Origin: CAVQYV01 sp963718295 [NCBI: uncultured Methylomirabilota bacterium]
Lineage (GTDB): Bacteria; Methylomirabilota; Methylomirabilia; CAVQYV01
Direction of reading: 5' to 3'
Length of the DNA stretch: 64,000 nucleotides
Assembly (NCBI GenBank): GCA_963718295.1
Contig: CAVQYV010000003.1
Coordinates: 434,001 to 498,000, forward strand
In this document: piece after piece, positions 57,791-64,000 of the stretch
Layout: each line of letters begins with the position of its first letter
Numbering within the stretch: the first letter of the stretch is position 1
Program-made: the position numbers and the translations under genes
Notes under the pieces: generated by a model
What the model saw: only the letters and a program-made list of their open reading frames with translations
Databases searched by the model: none
Told to the model about the DNA's origin: nothing

Positions 57791-58186
57791 TCACGCTTTC
57801 TCCCTTGGTTGGCTTTCCAGCTCTTCGATGCGCTTTCTGATTTCTTCCAGGGCGCCCTCGAAGTACTCCGCCTGCCCCTTCAGGATTTCAGTCTGCTGCT
57901 CTGAAGTCAGGGGAGGACCGAATGGGGCCAGGTGGGGGTCCACAGGCATACCCCACGCTGGTGCCCCTGCTCCAGCTCGAGCCCAGCCGGGGAGGCCAGT
58001 GGCATAGTAGCAGTGTCTCCACCCTCGACCGCCCCCACGGCCCCAGAAGCCACGGCCCCAACCCCAGAATCCTCTTCCGGGAAGGGGATCCATGAATCCC
58101 GGCACCGGATACCCGGCGCAGTATCCTGCCCCGCGTCCTGTCATTGGGCCCCAGCCCATAGGTCCAGTACGATCTCCGAATGGCAT
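57791..58186 (-). CDS. DUF5320 Gly/Trp-rich small protein
   Basis: Starts at 58186 as MPFGDRTGPMGWGPMTGRGA, after AAAGGAGG, and continues with GYCAGYPVPG, GFWGWGRGFWGRGGGRGWRH and a C-terminal coiled coil (EQQTEILKGQAEYFEGALEE then IRKRIEELESQ). This is the DUF5320 pattern, found again and again with NifX-like and MinD-ferredoxin genes in anaerobes. Role unknown. The frame is open to 58282, but the 32 extra codons overlap the preceding gene's end and lack family sequence. Confidence 0.82.
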   Translation of the reverse strand: MPFGDRTGPMGWGPMTGRGAGYCAGYPVPGFMDPLPGRGFWGWGRGFWGRGGGRGWRHCYYATGLPGWARAGAGAPAWGMPVDPHLAPFGPPLTSEQQTEILKGQAEYFEGALEEIRKRIEELESQPREKA

Positions 58187-58244
58187 TCTCCTCACCTCCT
58201 TTCTTGACAATGACTCCTCTTTGTCCCGGGGGAAGGAAACTCTC

Positions 58245-58614
58245 TTAACCCCAATGGCTCTCGACATCGGGCCCCTCTGCAAGTTTCAATTCCCCTCGCC
58301 GAAACTTCTCCAATGCCTCGCTTACGGTTCCTTCCGCCCCCAAAGCGACTTTGATCCCGGCGGCGGTCAGCGCCCGGAAGGCCTTGGGCCCGCAATGGCC
58401 GGTAATCAAGTAGGCCGGGGCGTGGCGGGCGACAGTTCCCGCGGACTGGATCCCCGCACCTTGGGCTAAAGCCAAGTTCTGATCATTGCTGACGGCCTGA
58501 TGCTCACCCGTATCGAGGTCAGCGAGGATGAACCATGGAGCCCGTCCAAAGCGGAGATCCACCGGGCTGTTGCAGATCCTGTCCTTGGGCCGTGATAGCC
58601 ACTTTCATGGACAT
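58245..58614 (-). CDS. NifX/NifB-like cofactor-binding protein, needs a +1 frameshift
   Basis: Starts at 58614 with MSMKVAITAQGQDLQQP and should continue VDLRFGRAPWFILADLDTGE. Between them one extra G follows CCC, so the zero frame ends early at MVHPR and the family sequence lies in the +1 frame (58562 to 58245): NLALAQGAGIQSAGTVA, ITGHCGPKAFRALTAAGIKV. The site CAG-CCC-G-GTG (CCC at 58564-58566) is the same octamer as in both peroxiredoxin genes. Read in full, the protein of about 120 residues is a typical NifX-like metal-cluster carrier. Confidence 0.83.
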
Positions 58615-58646
58615 ATTTCTCCTCTTTTTGATGAAGCAGACACAGT

Positions 58647-58865
58647 TTACTCCCGTATCATTTTGACATTGCATGTCGGACAAGATAGGCTCGTACAGGG
58701 CATTCCCCGGTCGTGGGACATCCGAAATCCACATTTGGGGCAGACACAGAATCCGCTCGGCCCCGCTGCGAAGCCACCCATGCGACCCCTCCCCGGACCC
58801 TGAGCCCCGCCTCCTTGTCCCCTCCTGCCTCCTCCTGGAGGTCCAGTCCCATCTCCTCTAGGCAT
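58647..58865 (-). CDS. Small Gly-rich zinc-ribbon-like protein
   Basis: A 72-residue protein starting MPRGDGTGPPGGGRRGQGGG after GGAGGAGG. The C-terminal half has four cysteines and a histidine in CVCPKCGFRMSHDRGMPCTS and CPTCNVKMIRE, a zinc- or iron-binding pattern. It is a usual member of the NifX/MinD/DUF5320 neighbourhood. Function unknown. Its start overlaps the end of the upstream small gene. Confidence 0.8.
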   Translation of the reverse strand: MPRGDGTGPPGGGRRGQGGGAQGPGRGRMGGFAAGPSGFCVCPKCGFRMSHDRGMPCTSLSCPTCNVKMIRE

Positions 58866-59106
58866 GTTTCTCACCTCCTCCCTCCACTGCCGGCGCAAGA
58901 TCCTTACCATCTGTCAATTCTCTCCTCGGGGGCCGAAGCAGGCTCTGGATCCGGCGAACGAGATAGATAGCGGCTACCGCGATCTCCGCCACTTCCACCA
59001 CCCAATCTCCCATCCGGCTCATTGACGATGAGATGACAGGTCTGCTGTCGGAAGGCGGAGTTTCCCTCCCTTGTCCTCCCCTCTCAGTCCCGCGCCGATA
59101 TCTCAT
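58858..59106 (-). CDS. Small membrane-associated protein of the NifX-like cluster
   Basis: The ATG at 59106 follows GGAGGG at good spacing and opens a frame of 82 residues: an Arg/Gly-rich head (MRYRRGTERGGQGRETPPSD) and one amphipathic or transmembrane segment (WVVEVAEIAVAAIYLVRRIQ). I do not recognise the family. Overlap of eight bases with the next gene and the good ribosome binding site favour a real gene, although codon content is not decisive. Confidence 0.55.
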   Translation of the reverse strand: MRYRRGTERGGQGRETPPSDSRPVISSSMSRMGDWVVEVAEIAVAAIYLVRRIQSLLRPPRRELTDGKDLAPAVEGGGEKHA

Positions 59107-59110
59107 CTTT

Positions 59111-59515
59111 CTACCCTCCAATCCCTGTCAGACTTCTTCCTCTGGCCTCAGCCAGGGAGGGCCCCACCTGCAACGACCTCGATGCAACCGTCCCGGGCAT
59201 ATGGAGCCGGGAGGCCAGATTTCCCTCCGAATAGAGCCTCAATGCCTCCTCTGCCTCTCCGATCACTCCCGATAACACGGGAATGCCTTTACACTCCAGG
59301 TAATGGAGGAGGCTTCCATGGATCCCTCCACAGATCAGGACGCTGACGCCCAATTGACACAACGAAGCTATCTTGTGCATCGGATCCAGTTTCCCCCAGT
59401 AGAAGGTCTCGCGAGTCCAATCGCCTCCCTTCTGCTTTGTAACTAATAGCAGCTCCTGTGCATAAGAGAAATTAGGGGAAACCCGGGAACAAAACAAAGG
59501 GATAGCAATGCGCAT
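59111..59515 (-). CDS. NifX/NifB-like protein at the head of the cluster
   Basis: A 134-residue protein of the dinitrogenase Fe-Mo-cofactor-binding fold. It has the opening MRIAIPLFCSRVSPNFSYAQ and the conserved VLICGGIHGSLLHYLECKGI, followed by PVLSGVIGEAEEALRLYSEG. It lacks the C-terminal cluster motifs of NifB. It is the first gene after the sigma-54 promoter at 59539-59554, so it probably opens an operon of small cofactor-handling proteins. No nif structural genes are in the window, so nitrogen fixation is not implied. Confidence 0.82.
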   Translation of the reverse strand: MRIAIPLFCSRVSPNFSYAQELLLVTKQKGGDWTRETFYWGKLDPMHKIASLCQLGVSVLICGGIHGSLLHYLECKGIPVLSGVIGEAEEALRLYSEGNLASRLHMPGTVASRSLQVGPSLAEARGRSLTGIGG

Positions 59516-59538
59516 AAGCACCCCCTGCCTGATATAGG

Positions 59539-59554
59539 TGCAATGCCGATGCCA
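59539..59554 (-). promoter_or_regulatory. Sigma-54 (-24/-12) promoter
   Basis: On the minus strand TGGCATCGGCATTGCA matches the TGGCAC-N5-TTGCA consensus, with GG and GC exactly ten bases apart. It points to the NifX-like gene whose ATG is at 59515; GGGGG at about 59521-59525 would be the ribosome binding site on a short leader. Confidence 0.75.
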
Positions 59555-59655
59555 CCATCAAAAAGGAATGAACGAAAGGGGATATTTAGAGGAAATATGG
59601 GTAGTTACAGCGAGGAGGAAAACCCAAAGGGGACATCGGAAAGGGCGTCGAGGAG

Positions 59656-59689
59656 TTTCACTTATGAAATAACTACTGAAACATGTTTC
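59656..59689. promoter_or_regulatory. Two palindromes, probable activator-binding sites
   Basis: GAAACATGTTTC (59678-59689) is a perfect 12-bp palindrome and TTTCA-N4-TGAAA (59656-59669) a second, about 100-150 bases upstream of the sigma-54 promoter. Both share the TTTCA/TGAAA half-site. This is where an enhancer-binding protein such as the one encoded next door would bind. Confidence 0.55.
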
Positions 59690-59696
59690 GTATCTG

Positions 59697-61088
59697 TTAC
59701 TGACTGTCTGCCATGTGGCCCCGTGTCCTAGAGAGGCTCAGTTTTTTCATTTTTCGCCACAGGGTGATGCGGCTGTAGCCCAGCTCCTGGGCTGCCTGCA
59801 CACGGGACCCTCCATGCCTGCTCAAGGCATCCTGGATGAGGACTGCCTCTGCCTCCTCCAGAGGCTTCAATTCGGGTCTTCTACTCCCTGCTCCCCTGTG
59901 GATGGAGAGTAGATCCGGGGGCAGATGAGGGATGTGGATCAGTCCCCCTCGACAGAGCACAAAGCTATGTTCAATAATGTTTTGGAGCTCCCGCACATTC
60001 CCTGGATAATCATAGTTCATGAGCAACTCCATCACTTCCTCATCCACCCCGGCAATCTCTTTCCCTTTACTGAAATTGAATTGGCGTATGAAATGCTCCA
60101 CCAGCAAAGGGATGTCCTCACGCCTTCCGGACAGCGGAGGAAGCGTGATCTTCACCACATTGAGGCGATAGTACAGGTCCTCCCGGAATTGGCCGAGCTT
60201 CACCATCTCATAAAGGTCGCGGTGGGTGGCCGCCAGCATCCTCACATCCGCCTTGATGGTGAAAGTCGCCCCTAAGGGTTCATACTCCCGCTCCTGGAGG
60301 ACGCGCAGCAGTTTGACCTGGATTGAAGGGGACAGATCGCCGATCTCATCCAGGAAGAGGGTCCCCCCCTCTGCCAGGGCGAAACGACCCGGTTTATCCT
60401 TCCGCGCGTCGGTGAAGGCACCTTTTACGTATCCGAATAGCTCCGATTCCAGGAGGGTCTCAGGGACTGCGGCGCAGCTGACTTTGACGTAGGGCTTCCT
60501 CTTGCGCCGGCTCAGATTGTGGAGAGCCCGCGCGAAGAGCTCCTTCCCTGAGCCGGTGGGGCCCTGTATCAAGACGGTGCTGTCGCTCTCTGCGATGTCG
60601 GGCAGGATCTGAAAGAGATCCAATATCTTGTGGTTCTTGCTGACGATATCGGAGTATGAATACTGCTTGGAAATTTCCTTCTTCAAAGACTCCAGGGCGG
60701 AGAGGTCGCGAAAGGTCTCCACCGCTCCCAGCAACTTGGCTTTGTCATCTCTCAACACCGAGGTGGAAATGCTGATTGGGACCGCTCTGCCCTCTTTCGT
60801 CAGGATCTCCGCCCGCAGATGCGTCACGGGCCTTCCTGTGCGGAGGCTCTTCTTCAGTCCGCACTCCGTCTGGCATAGATTGGCCCGAAAGACCTCGAAA
60901 CAGTACTGGCCAATCGCCTCCCGACGTGCAAATCCGGTGATCTTCTCCGCTGCCTGATTGAAGGAGGTGATGCGACCCTCGGCATCGGTGGTGAACACCC
61001 CGTCAGCGATGCTCTCCAAGATGAGGTGGAAGAAGGGATCGGCCTCGTCTCTATTCTTCAACTTCCCGCCCCTCAACGCAGGTTTCAC
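59697..61088 (-). CDS. PAS-domain sigma-54-dependent transcriptional activator
   Basis: A 463-residue NtrC-type activator. Residues 15-130 form a PAS domain (LILESIADGVFTTDAEGRIT) with three cysteines in EVFRANLCQTECGLKK. The AAA+ domain shows IQGPTGSGKELFARALHNLS (Walker A), the sigma-54 loop as GAFTDA where most have GAFTGA, LAEGGTLFLDEIGDLSPSIQ (Walker B) and NYDYPGNVRELQNIIEHSFV. The C-terminus is a Fis-like helix-turn-helix (QAAQELGYSRITLWRKMKKL). It ends close to the palindromes and sigma-54 promoter of the NifX-like gene, so it likely controls that operon. The PAS cysteines hint at redox or metal sensing. Confidence 0.93.
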   Translation of the reverse strand: MKPALRGGKLKNRDEADPFFHLILESIADGVFTTDAEGRITSFNQAAEKITGFARREAIGQYCFEVFRANLCQTECGLKKSLRTGRPVTHLRAEILTKEGRAVPISISTSVLRDDKAKLLGAVETFRDLSALESLKKEISKQYSYSDIVSKNHKILDLFQILPDIAESDSTVLIQGPTGSGKELFARALHNLSRRKRKPYVKVSCAAVPETLLESELFGYVKGAFTDARKDKPGRFALAEGGTLFLDEIGDLSPSIQVKLLRVLQEREYEPLGATFTIKADVRMLAATHRDLYEMVKLGQFREDLYYRLNVVKITLPPLSGRREDIPLLVEHFIRQFNFSKGKEIAGVDEEVMELLMNYDYPGNVRELQNIIEHSFVLCRGGLIHIPHLPPDLLSIHRGAGSRRPELKPLEEAEAVLIQDALSRHGGSRVQAAQELGYSRITLWRKMKKLSLSRTRGHMADSQ

Positions 61089-61916
61089 TCTCTGATCTCC
61101 AAGATATCGCCCACATTCAGGGGACGAACCCGGGAGCCAAATGCGTGATAGAGCTGAGCGGATGCGACAAACCCGATGCAGTGGCTCAAAGCCAATTGAG
61201 GGATGTCCATCTTGCTGAGGGCCTCGATGGTCCAGGAGATACGCTCCGAAGAGGCTCCCAGCAGGTGAGTCCCCCCGATCACTGCCTGGATCCGATCGCG
61301 CCCGGTAAGCTCCCGGGCATAATCCAGGGTATTGATCAATCCCGCATGGCAGCAGCCCAGGATCACCACCAGTCCCTGCTCGTCTTCCACGATGAGGGCT
61401 TGGTCATCTGGAAACAGGTCGGAGGAGAACCCATCTCCCTGGGGGACCAGAAAATCCTCCGTAGGGACCTCGATGAGGTGGCGTCGGGAGATGGGGCCGG
61501 TCAGAGACATGCCCTTTGCCGATCTCGACCGAAGAGGAATGGAAATGCAGGAGGGCCCCCATTTTCTCTAAATCCTCCGCCTTCCAGGGAGGACCAATCC
61601 CTATGATTTCTCCTTGACGGGTCCTTTTGAACCGAGGAGATGCGGCCTCGGGATGCAGAAAGACCTCTGGCCGGATCTGGGAGAGGACCTGGGGGAGTCC
61701 TCCCGTGTGATCGTAATGGCCATGGCTGATGACGACCTTTTTGATCTTCTCCCAATCCACTTCCAAGGCCCGGGCGTTATGAAGGATCGCCAGGCCCTGC
61801 CCCGCGTCAAAAAGAACTGTCTCGCCCCCACCTTCGAGCAGGAGAGAAAAGCCATGCTCTCCCAGATGGCCCCGGGAGGGGGCCGTATCTTCCACCAGGA
61901 CTTTGATGCGCAGCAT
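61085..61916 (-). pseudogene. Metallo-beta-lactamase-fold hydrolase (RFA-P-synthase-like), frame broken
   Basis: The first frame from 61916 encodes MLRIKVLVEDTAPSRGHLGE, the metal motif VVISHGHYDHTGGLPQVLSQ, and runs to SSSVEIGKG. The second, from 61510, goes on MSLTGPISRRHLIEVPTEDF and VVILGCCHAGLINTLDYARE, ending overlapping the activator start by four bases. One extra base near 61511 (AAA-GGG-C-ATG) separates the halves. Joined, they make a typical 277-residue protein of the group named for 7,8-dihydropterin-6-methyl-4-(beta-D-ribofuranosyl)-aminobenzene-5'-phosphate synthase. It neighbours the sigma-54 activator in many anaerobes. Confidence 0.8.
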
Positions 61917-61939
61917 GAATGACCCCCCGGTAGCCCTAC

Positions 61940-62698
61940 TTAGCGGACTCCGGACAGCAACTGATTGACCGCCCCCGCCAGAATCACGACATCGCTGCCC
62001 AGAGAGATCCAGCGGAAGCCTTCGCCTAAACGCTTCTGGATGGCCTCGGGCGTGGTGGCCGCGATCCCCACCGGCACATTGTGGCGCTTCCCGGCGGCCA
62101 GGATCTCTGACATGGCCCCCGCCACCTCGGGATGGGTGATCTGTCCCAGGAGTCCGTAGGATCCGGAGAGGTCCATGTGGCCGATGATGGCCGCATCGAT
62201 CCCGGGCACGGAGAGGATGGCGTCGATGTGCTTCACCGCCTCCTGGTGCTCGATGAGGAGGAGGCAGAGGACATTATCATTAGCCCAGGCCGGGTAATCC
62301 GCCACCGTGAGTCCCTGCCGAAGGGCTGCCAGGGACGGGCTGAAACCTCTGACCCCCTGGGGTGGATATTTGACCGCGGCCACTGCGGCCTCCGCTTCCT
62401 CCCGGGTCATGATGAAGGGAAAGACCACCCCCATGGCCCCTGCATCCATGACCCGCTTCGCCATCCAATCTTCCTTCCAGGGGATGCGCACCACCGGAAC
62501 GGCCGGAGTCCCCTGAGTGGCCAGGATCAGGGCGTGGGCGGACTCCAGATTGATGGGGCCATGTTCCATGTCGATCCAGACCCAATCGAGCCCGGAGCGG
62601 GAAAGGACCTGCATATTTCCCAGACTGGGGGTACCCATCACCGCCCCCATCACCGGCTTGCCTTCTCGTAACTTCTGCTTCACTGGATTGATCGCCAT
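61940..62698 (-). CDS. HpcH/HpaI-family aldolase
   Basis: A 252-residue class II aldolase starting MAINPVKQKLREGKPVMGAV. Landmarks are LDWVWIDMEHGPINLESAHA, VPVVRIPWKEDWMAKRVMDA with the catalytic arginine, AGAMGVVFPFIMTREEAEAA and CLLLIEHQEAVKHIDAILSV with the metal-binding glutamate, and IGHMDLSGSYGLLGQITHPE. It cleaves or forms 2-keto-3-deoxy-type hydroxy acids with pyruvate. Substrate unknown. AAGGAAAGG precedes the ATG. Confidence 0.9.
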   Translation of the reverse strand: MAINPVKQKLREGKPVMGAVMGTPSLGNMQVLSRSGLDWVWIDMEHGPINLESAHALILATQGTPAVPVVRIPWKEDWMAKRVMDAGAMGVVFPFIMTREEAEAAVAAVKYPPQGVRGFSPSLAALRQGLTVADYPAWANDNVLCLLLIEHQEAVKHIDAILSVPGIDAAIIGHMDLSGSYGLLGQITHPEVAGAMSEILAAGKRHNVPVGIAATTPEAIQKRLGEGFRWISLGSDVVILAGAVNQLLSGVR

Positions 62699-62770
62699 AA
62701 TGTTTCCTTTCCTTTCTGTAATTATTCTAGTTCACTATCATCAGGGACACAGAGGCCGCCGGACCCAACG

Positions 62771-63541
62771 TCACAGGTTCACCGCAATCCCTTTGCCCTT
62801 GAGGTAGTCCTTGGCCTCCCGGATGGTGTGTTTTCCGAAGTGAAAGACCGAGGCCACCAGCACGGCATCGGCCTTGGCCTCGGTGATCGCTTGATAGAGG
62901 TGCTCCAGGGTGCCCGCCCCTCCCGAGGCGATCACCGGGATCTTCACCGCCGTCGCGATCGCCCGGGTCATGGGGATGTCATAGCCCGCCTGAGTCCCAT
63001 CCGTATCCATGCTGGTGGGCAGGATCTGGCCGGCCCCCATCCCCTCGACCTCCTGGGCCCAGGCCACCGCATCCTTGCCGGTCCTGGCCCGGCCGCCGCT
63101 CACCATCACCTCGAACCCCGAGGGGAAGGCGGGGTTCTGGGCGGTATCGATGGCGACCACAATCTTGTCGCTCCCAAACCTCTTCGCTGCCTCCTCCACC
63201 AAGCTGGGATTCCTGACCGCAGCGGTATTGATCGAGACGGCAGACGCTCCCGCCGCCAGGAGACCTTCCATATCGGAAAGCTCGGAGATGCCGCCTCCCA
63301 CCGTAAGGGGCACCGTGAGGCGCGGGGCCGTCCTCTTCACCACGCCCATGAAGATTTTTCTCCCCTCCACGGTGGCGGTGATGTCCAGGACCACGATCTC
63401 ATCCGCTCCGGCCCGGCAATAGGCCTCGCCGATCTCCGCCGGGTCCCCCACATCCTTGAGATTGACGAAATTTACCCCCTTGACCAGCCTTCCATCCTTG
63501 GTGTCCAAGCAGGGAACGATCCTACGATAGCGATATTGCAT
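62771..63541 (-). CDS. hisF: Imidazole glycerol phosphate synthase cyclase subunit
   Basis: From MQYRYRRIVPCLDTKDGRLV (start 63541) the 256-residue protein matches HisF, the TIM barrel that closes the imidazole ring in histidine synthesis. The two catalytic aspartates are in PCLDTKDGR (Asp11 region) and VVAIDTAQNP (Asp130 region); phosphate-binding loops are TVGGGISE and PVIASGGAGTLEHLYQ. It should pair with a HisH glutaminase, and no other his gene is visible here, which is unusual for histidine operons. Confidence 0.9.
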   Translation of the reverse strand: MQYRYRRIVPCLDTKDGRLVKGVNFVNLKDVGDPAEIGEAYCRAGADEIVVLDITATVEGRKIFMGVVKRTAPRLTVPLTVGGGISELSDMEGLLAAGASAVSINTAAVRNPSLVEEAAKRFGSDKIVVAIDTAQNPAFPSGFEVMVSGGRARTGKDAVAWAQEVEGMGAGQILPTSMDTDGTQAGYDIPMTRAIATAVKIPVIASGGAGTLEHLYQAITEAKADAVLVASVFHFGKHTIREAKDYLKGKGIAVNL

Positions 63542-63590
63542 GAATGCTCCTCCATCCTTCATCCTTGGGGATTAGTCTGCGTCCCTTCCA

Positions 63591-64000
63591 TCAGTTTTCG
63601 CTCTTTGCCTTGATGATCTCCTCCACCACCCAGGCATTGTTGGGGGGGCAACCACTCACAAATCGCTTGCCCCGGCGATCCTTGCCCACGCAGACCCCGA
63701 CCGAAATCAGGGCCTCTGCCGGGATGCCGGCCGGGACCTTCACCTCCGGCCCGGTGATGATGGTGAGACCCTCCAGATATTCCAACTGGTTGGCATTTTT
63801 CATATCGAAGAGGGCAGAGAGCACCGTATTTCGGCATCCGGTGCAGGATCCTTCGGCATGCAGGATCTGCAGGCCTTTGACCTGCACTCTCCGATCTTCC
63901 GCCAGCTTCATGAACCGTCTTTTCACCTTCTCCCAGGGCTCACCCCTCATCTCAATTCGATCCAGATCCAGGTTTCCCAGACCCCTCTCTGCCCCCCACA
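63591..64000 (-). CDS. C-terminal part of a DUF362-family protein, runs off the window
   Basis: The frame is open through the right edge. The visible end reads GLGNLDLDRIEMRGEPWEKV then EGSCTGCRNTVLSALFDMKN and SVGVCVGKDRRGKRFVSGCP. The GSCTGCRNT and GCPPNN motifs are the conserved C-terminal cysteine region of long DUF362 (COG2006) proteins. The N-terminal two thirds lie outside. The ATG at 63950 is internal, not the start. Confidence 0.78.
   Translation of the reverse strand, partial: WGAERGLGNLDLDRIEMRGEPWEKVKRRFMKLAEDRRVQVKGLQILHAEGSCTGCRNTVLSALFDMKNANQLEYLEGLTIITGPEVKVPAGIPAEALISVGVCVGKDRRGKRFVSGCPPNNAWVVEEIIKAKSEN

Noticed and set aside
58245-59515. Nitrogen fixation locus
   Set aside because: NifX-like folds are present, but no nifHDK, nifE or nifN; such proteins are common outside nitrogen fixation.
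62771-63541. Histidine operon
   Set aside because: Only hisF is present; the neighbours are an aldolase and a DUF362 protein.

Overview
The window looks like a chromosomal contig of an anaerobic, GC-rich, Desulfobacterota-like (deltaproteobacterial) bacterium. This is inferred from gene content: a Tat-exported [NiFe] hydrogenase, a lactate permease with LutABC/LldEFG, a tetraheme cytochrome beside a Tat flavoprotein, and a cluster of ferredoxin-MinD ATPases, NifX-like proteins and a sigma-54 activator. A probable selenoprotein also fits. No rRNA, tRNA or CRISPR array was seen, so the taxonomy is not proven.

Layout. 1-9.5 kb: thiamine salvage kinase, Nudix hydrolase, SnoaL-like protein, lactonase-like hydrolase, NHL propeller, DUF362 protein, broken GGDEF gene, VIT/VWA protein. 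9.8-10.3 kb: a thioredoxin-fold gene whose active site is read as Sec-Ile-Gly-Cys, with a SECIS-like hairpin just downstream of the UGA. 10.5-21 kb: ABC-F ATPase, LolA-like protein, and a minus-strand block of TPR lipoprotein, RND adaptor, RND pump and NicO nickel/cobalt exporter. 21.7-24.8 kb: hydrogenase small and large subunits plus maturation protease. 27-31.6 kb: lactate uptake and oxidation operon. 31.6-36.7 kb: an island of mobile-element debris (perfect inverted-repeat element with diverged relatives, IS630 remnant, truncated flavoprotein, orphan NUMOD3 protein) around a radical SAM gene. 36.7-47 kb: secreted papain-like protease, split flavocytochrome c, and catabolic enzymes. 47.2-53.4 kb: a diverged tandem duplication of about 2.85 kb carrying a thiamine-binding-like protein, a secreted peroxiredoxin and a Sir2 deacylase; its right end truncates an Mrp-type ATPase. 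53.4-61.9 kb: the remainder of the MinD/NifX-like cluster with carbonic anhydrase, SMP-30 protein, sigma-54 activator and a sigma-54 promoter with upstream palindromes. 61.9-64 kb: aldolase, HisF, and the C-terminus of a second DUF362 protein.

The most notable observations are the selenoprotein; an apparent +1 frameshift at the same octamer (CAG-CCC-GG) in three genes, namely both peroxiredoxin copies and a NifX-like gene; the sigma-54 control region; and the tandem duplication. Several other genes also carry single-base frame breaks, so sequencing or assembly error must be excluded before the recoding idea is accepted.
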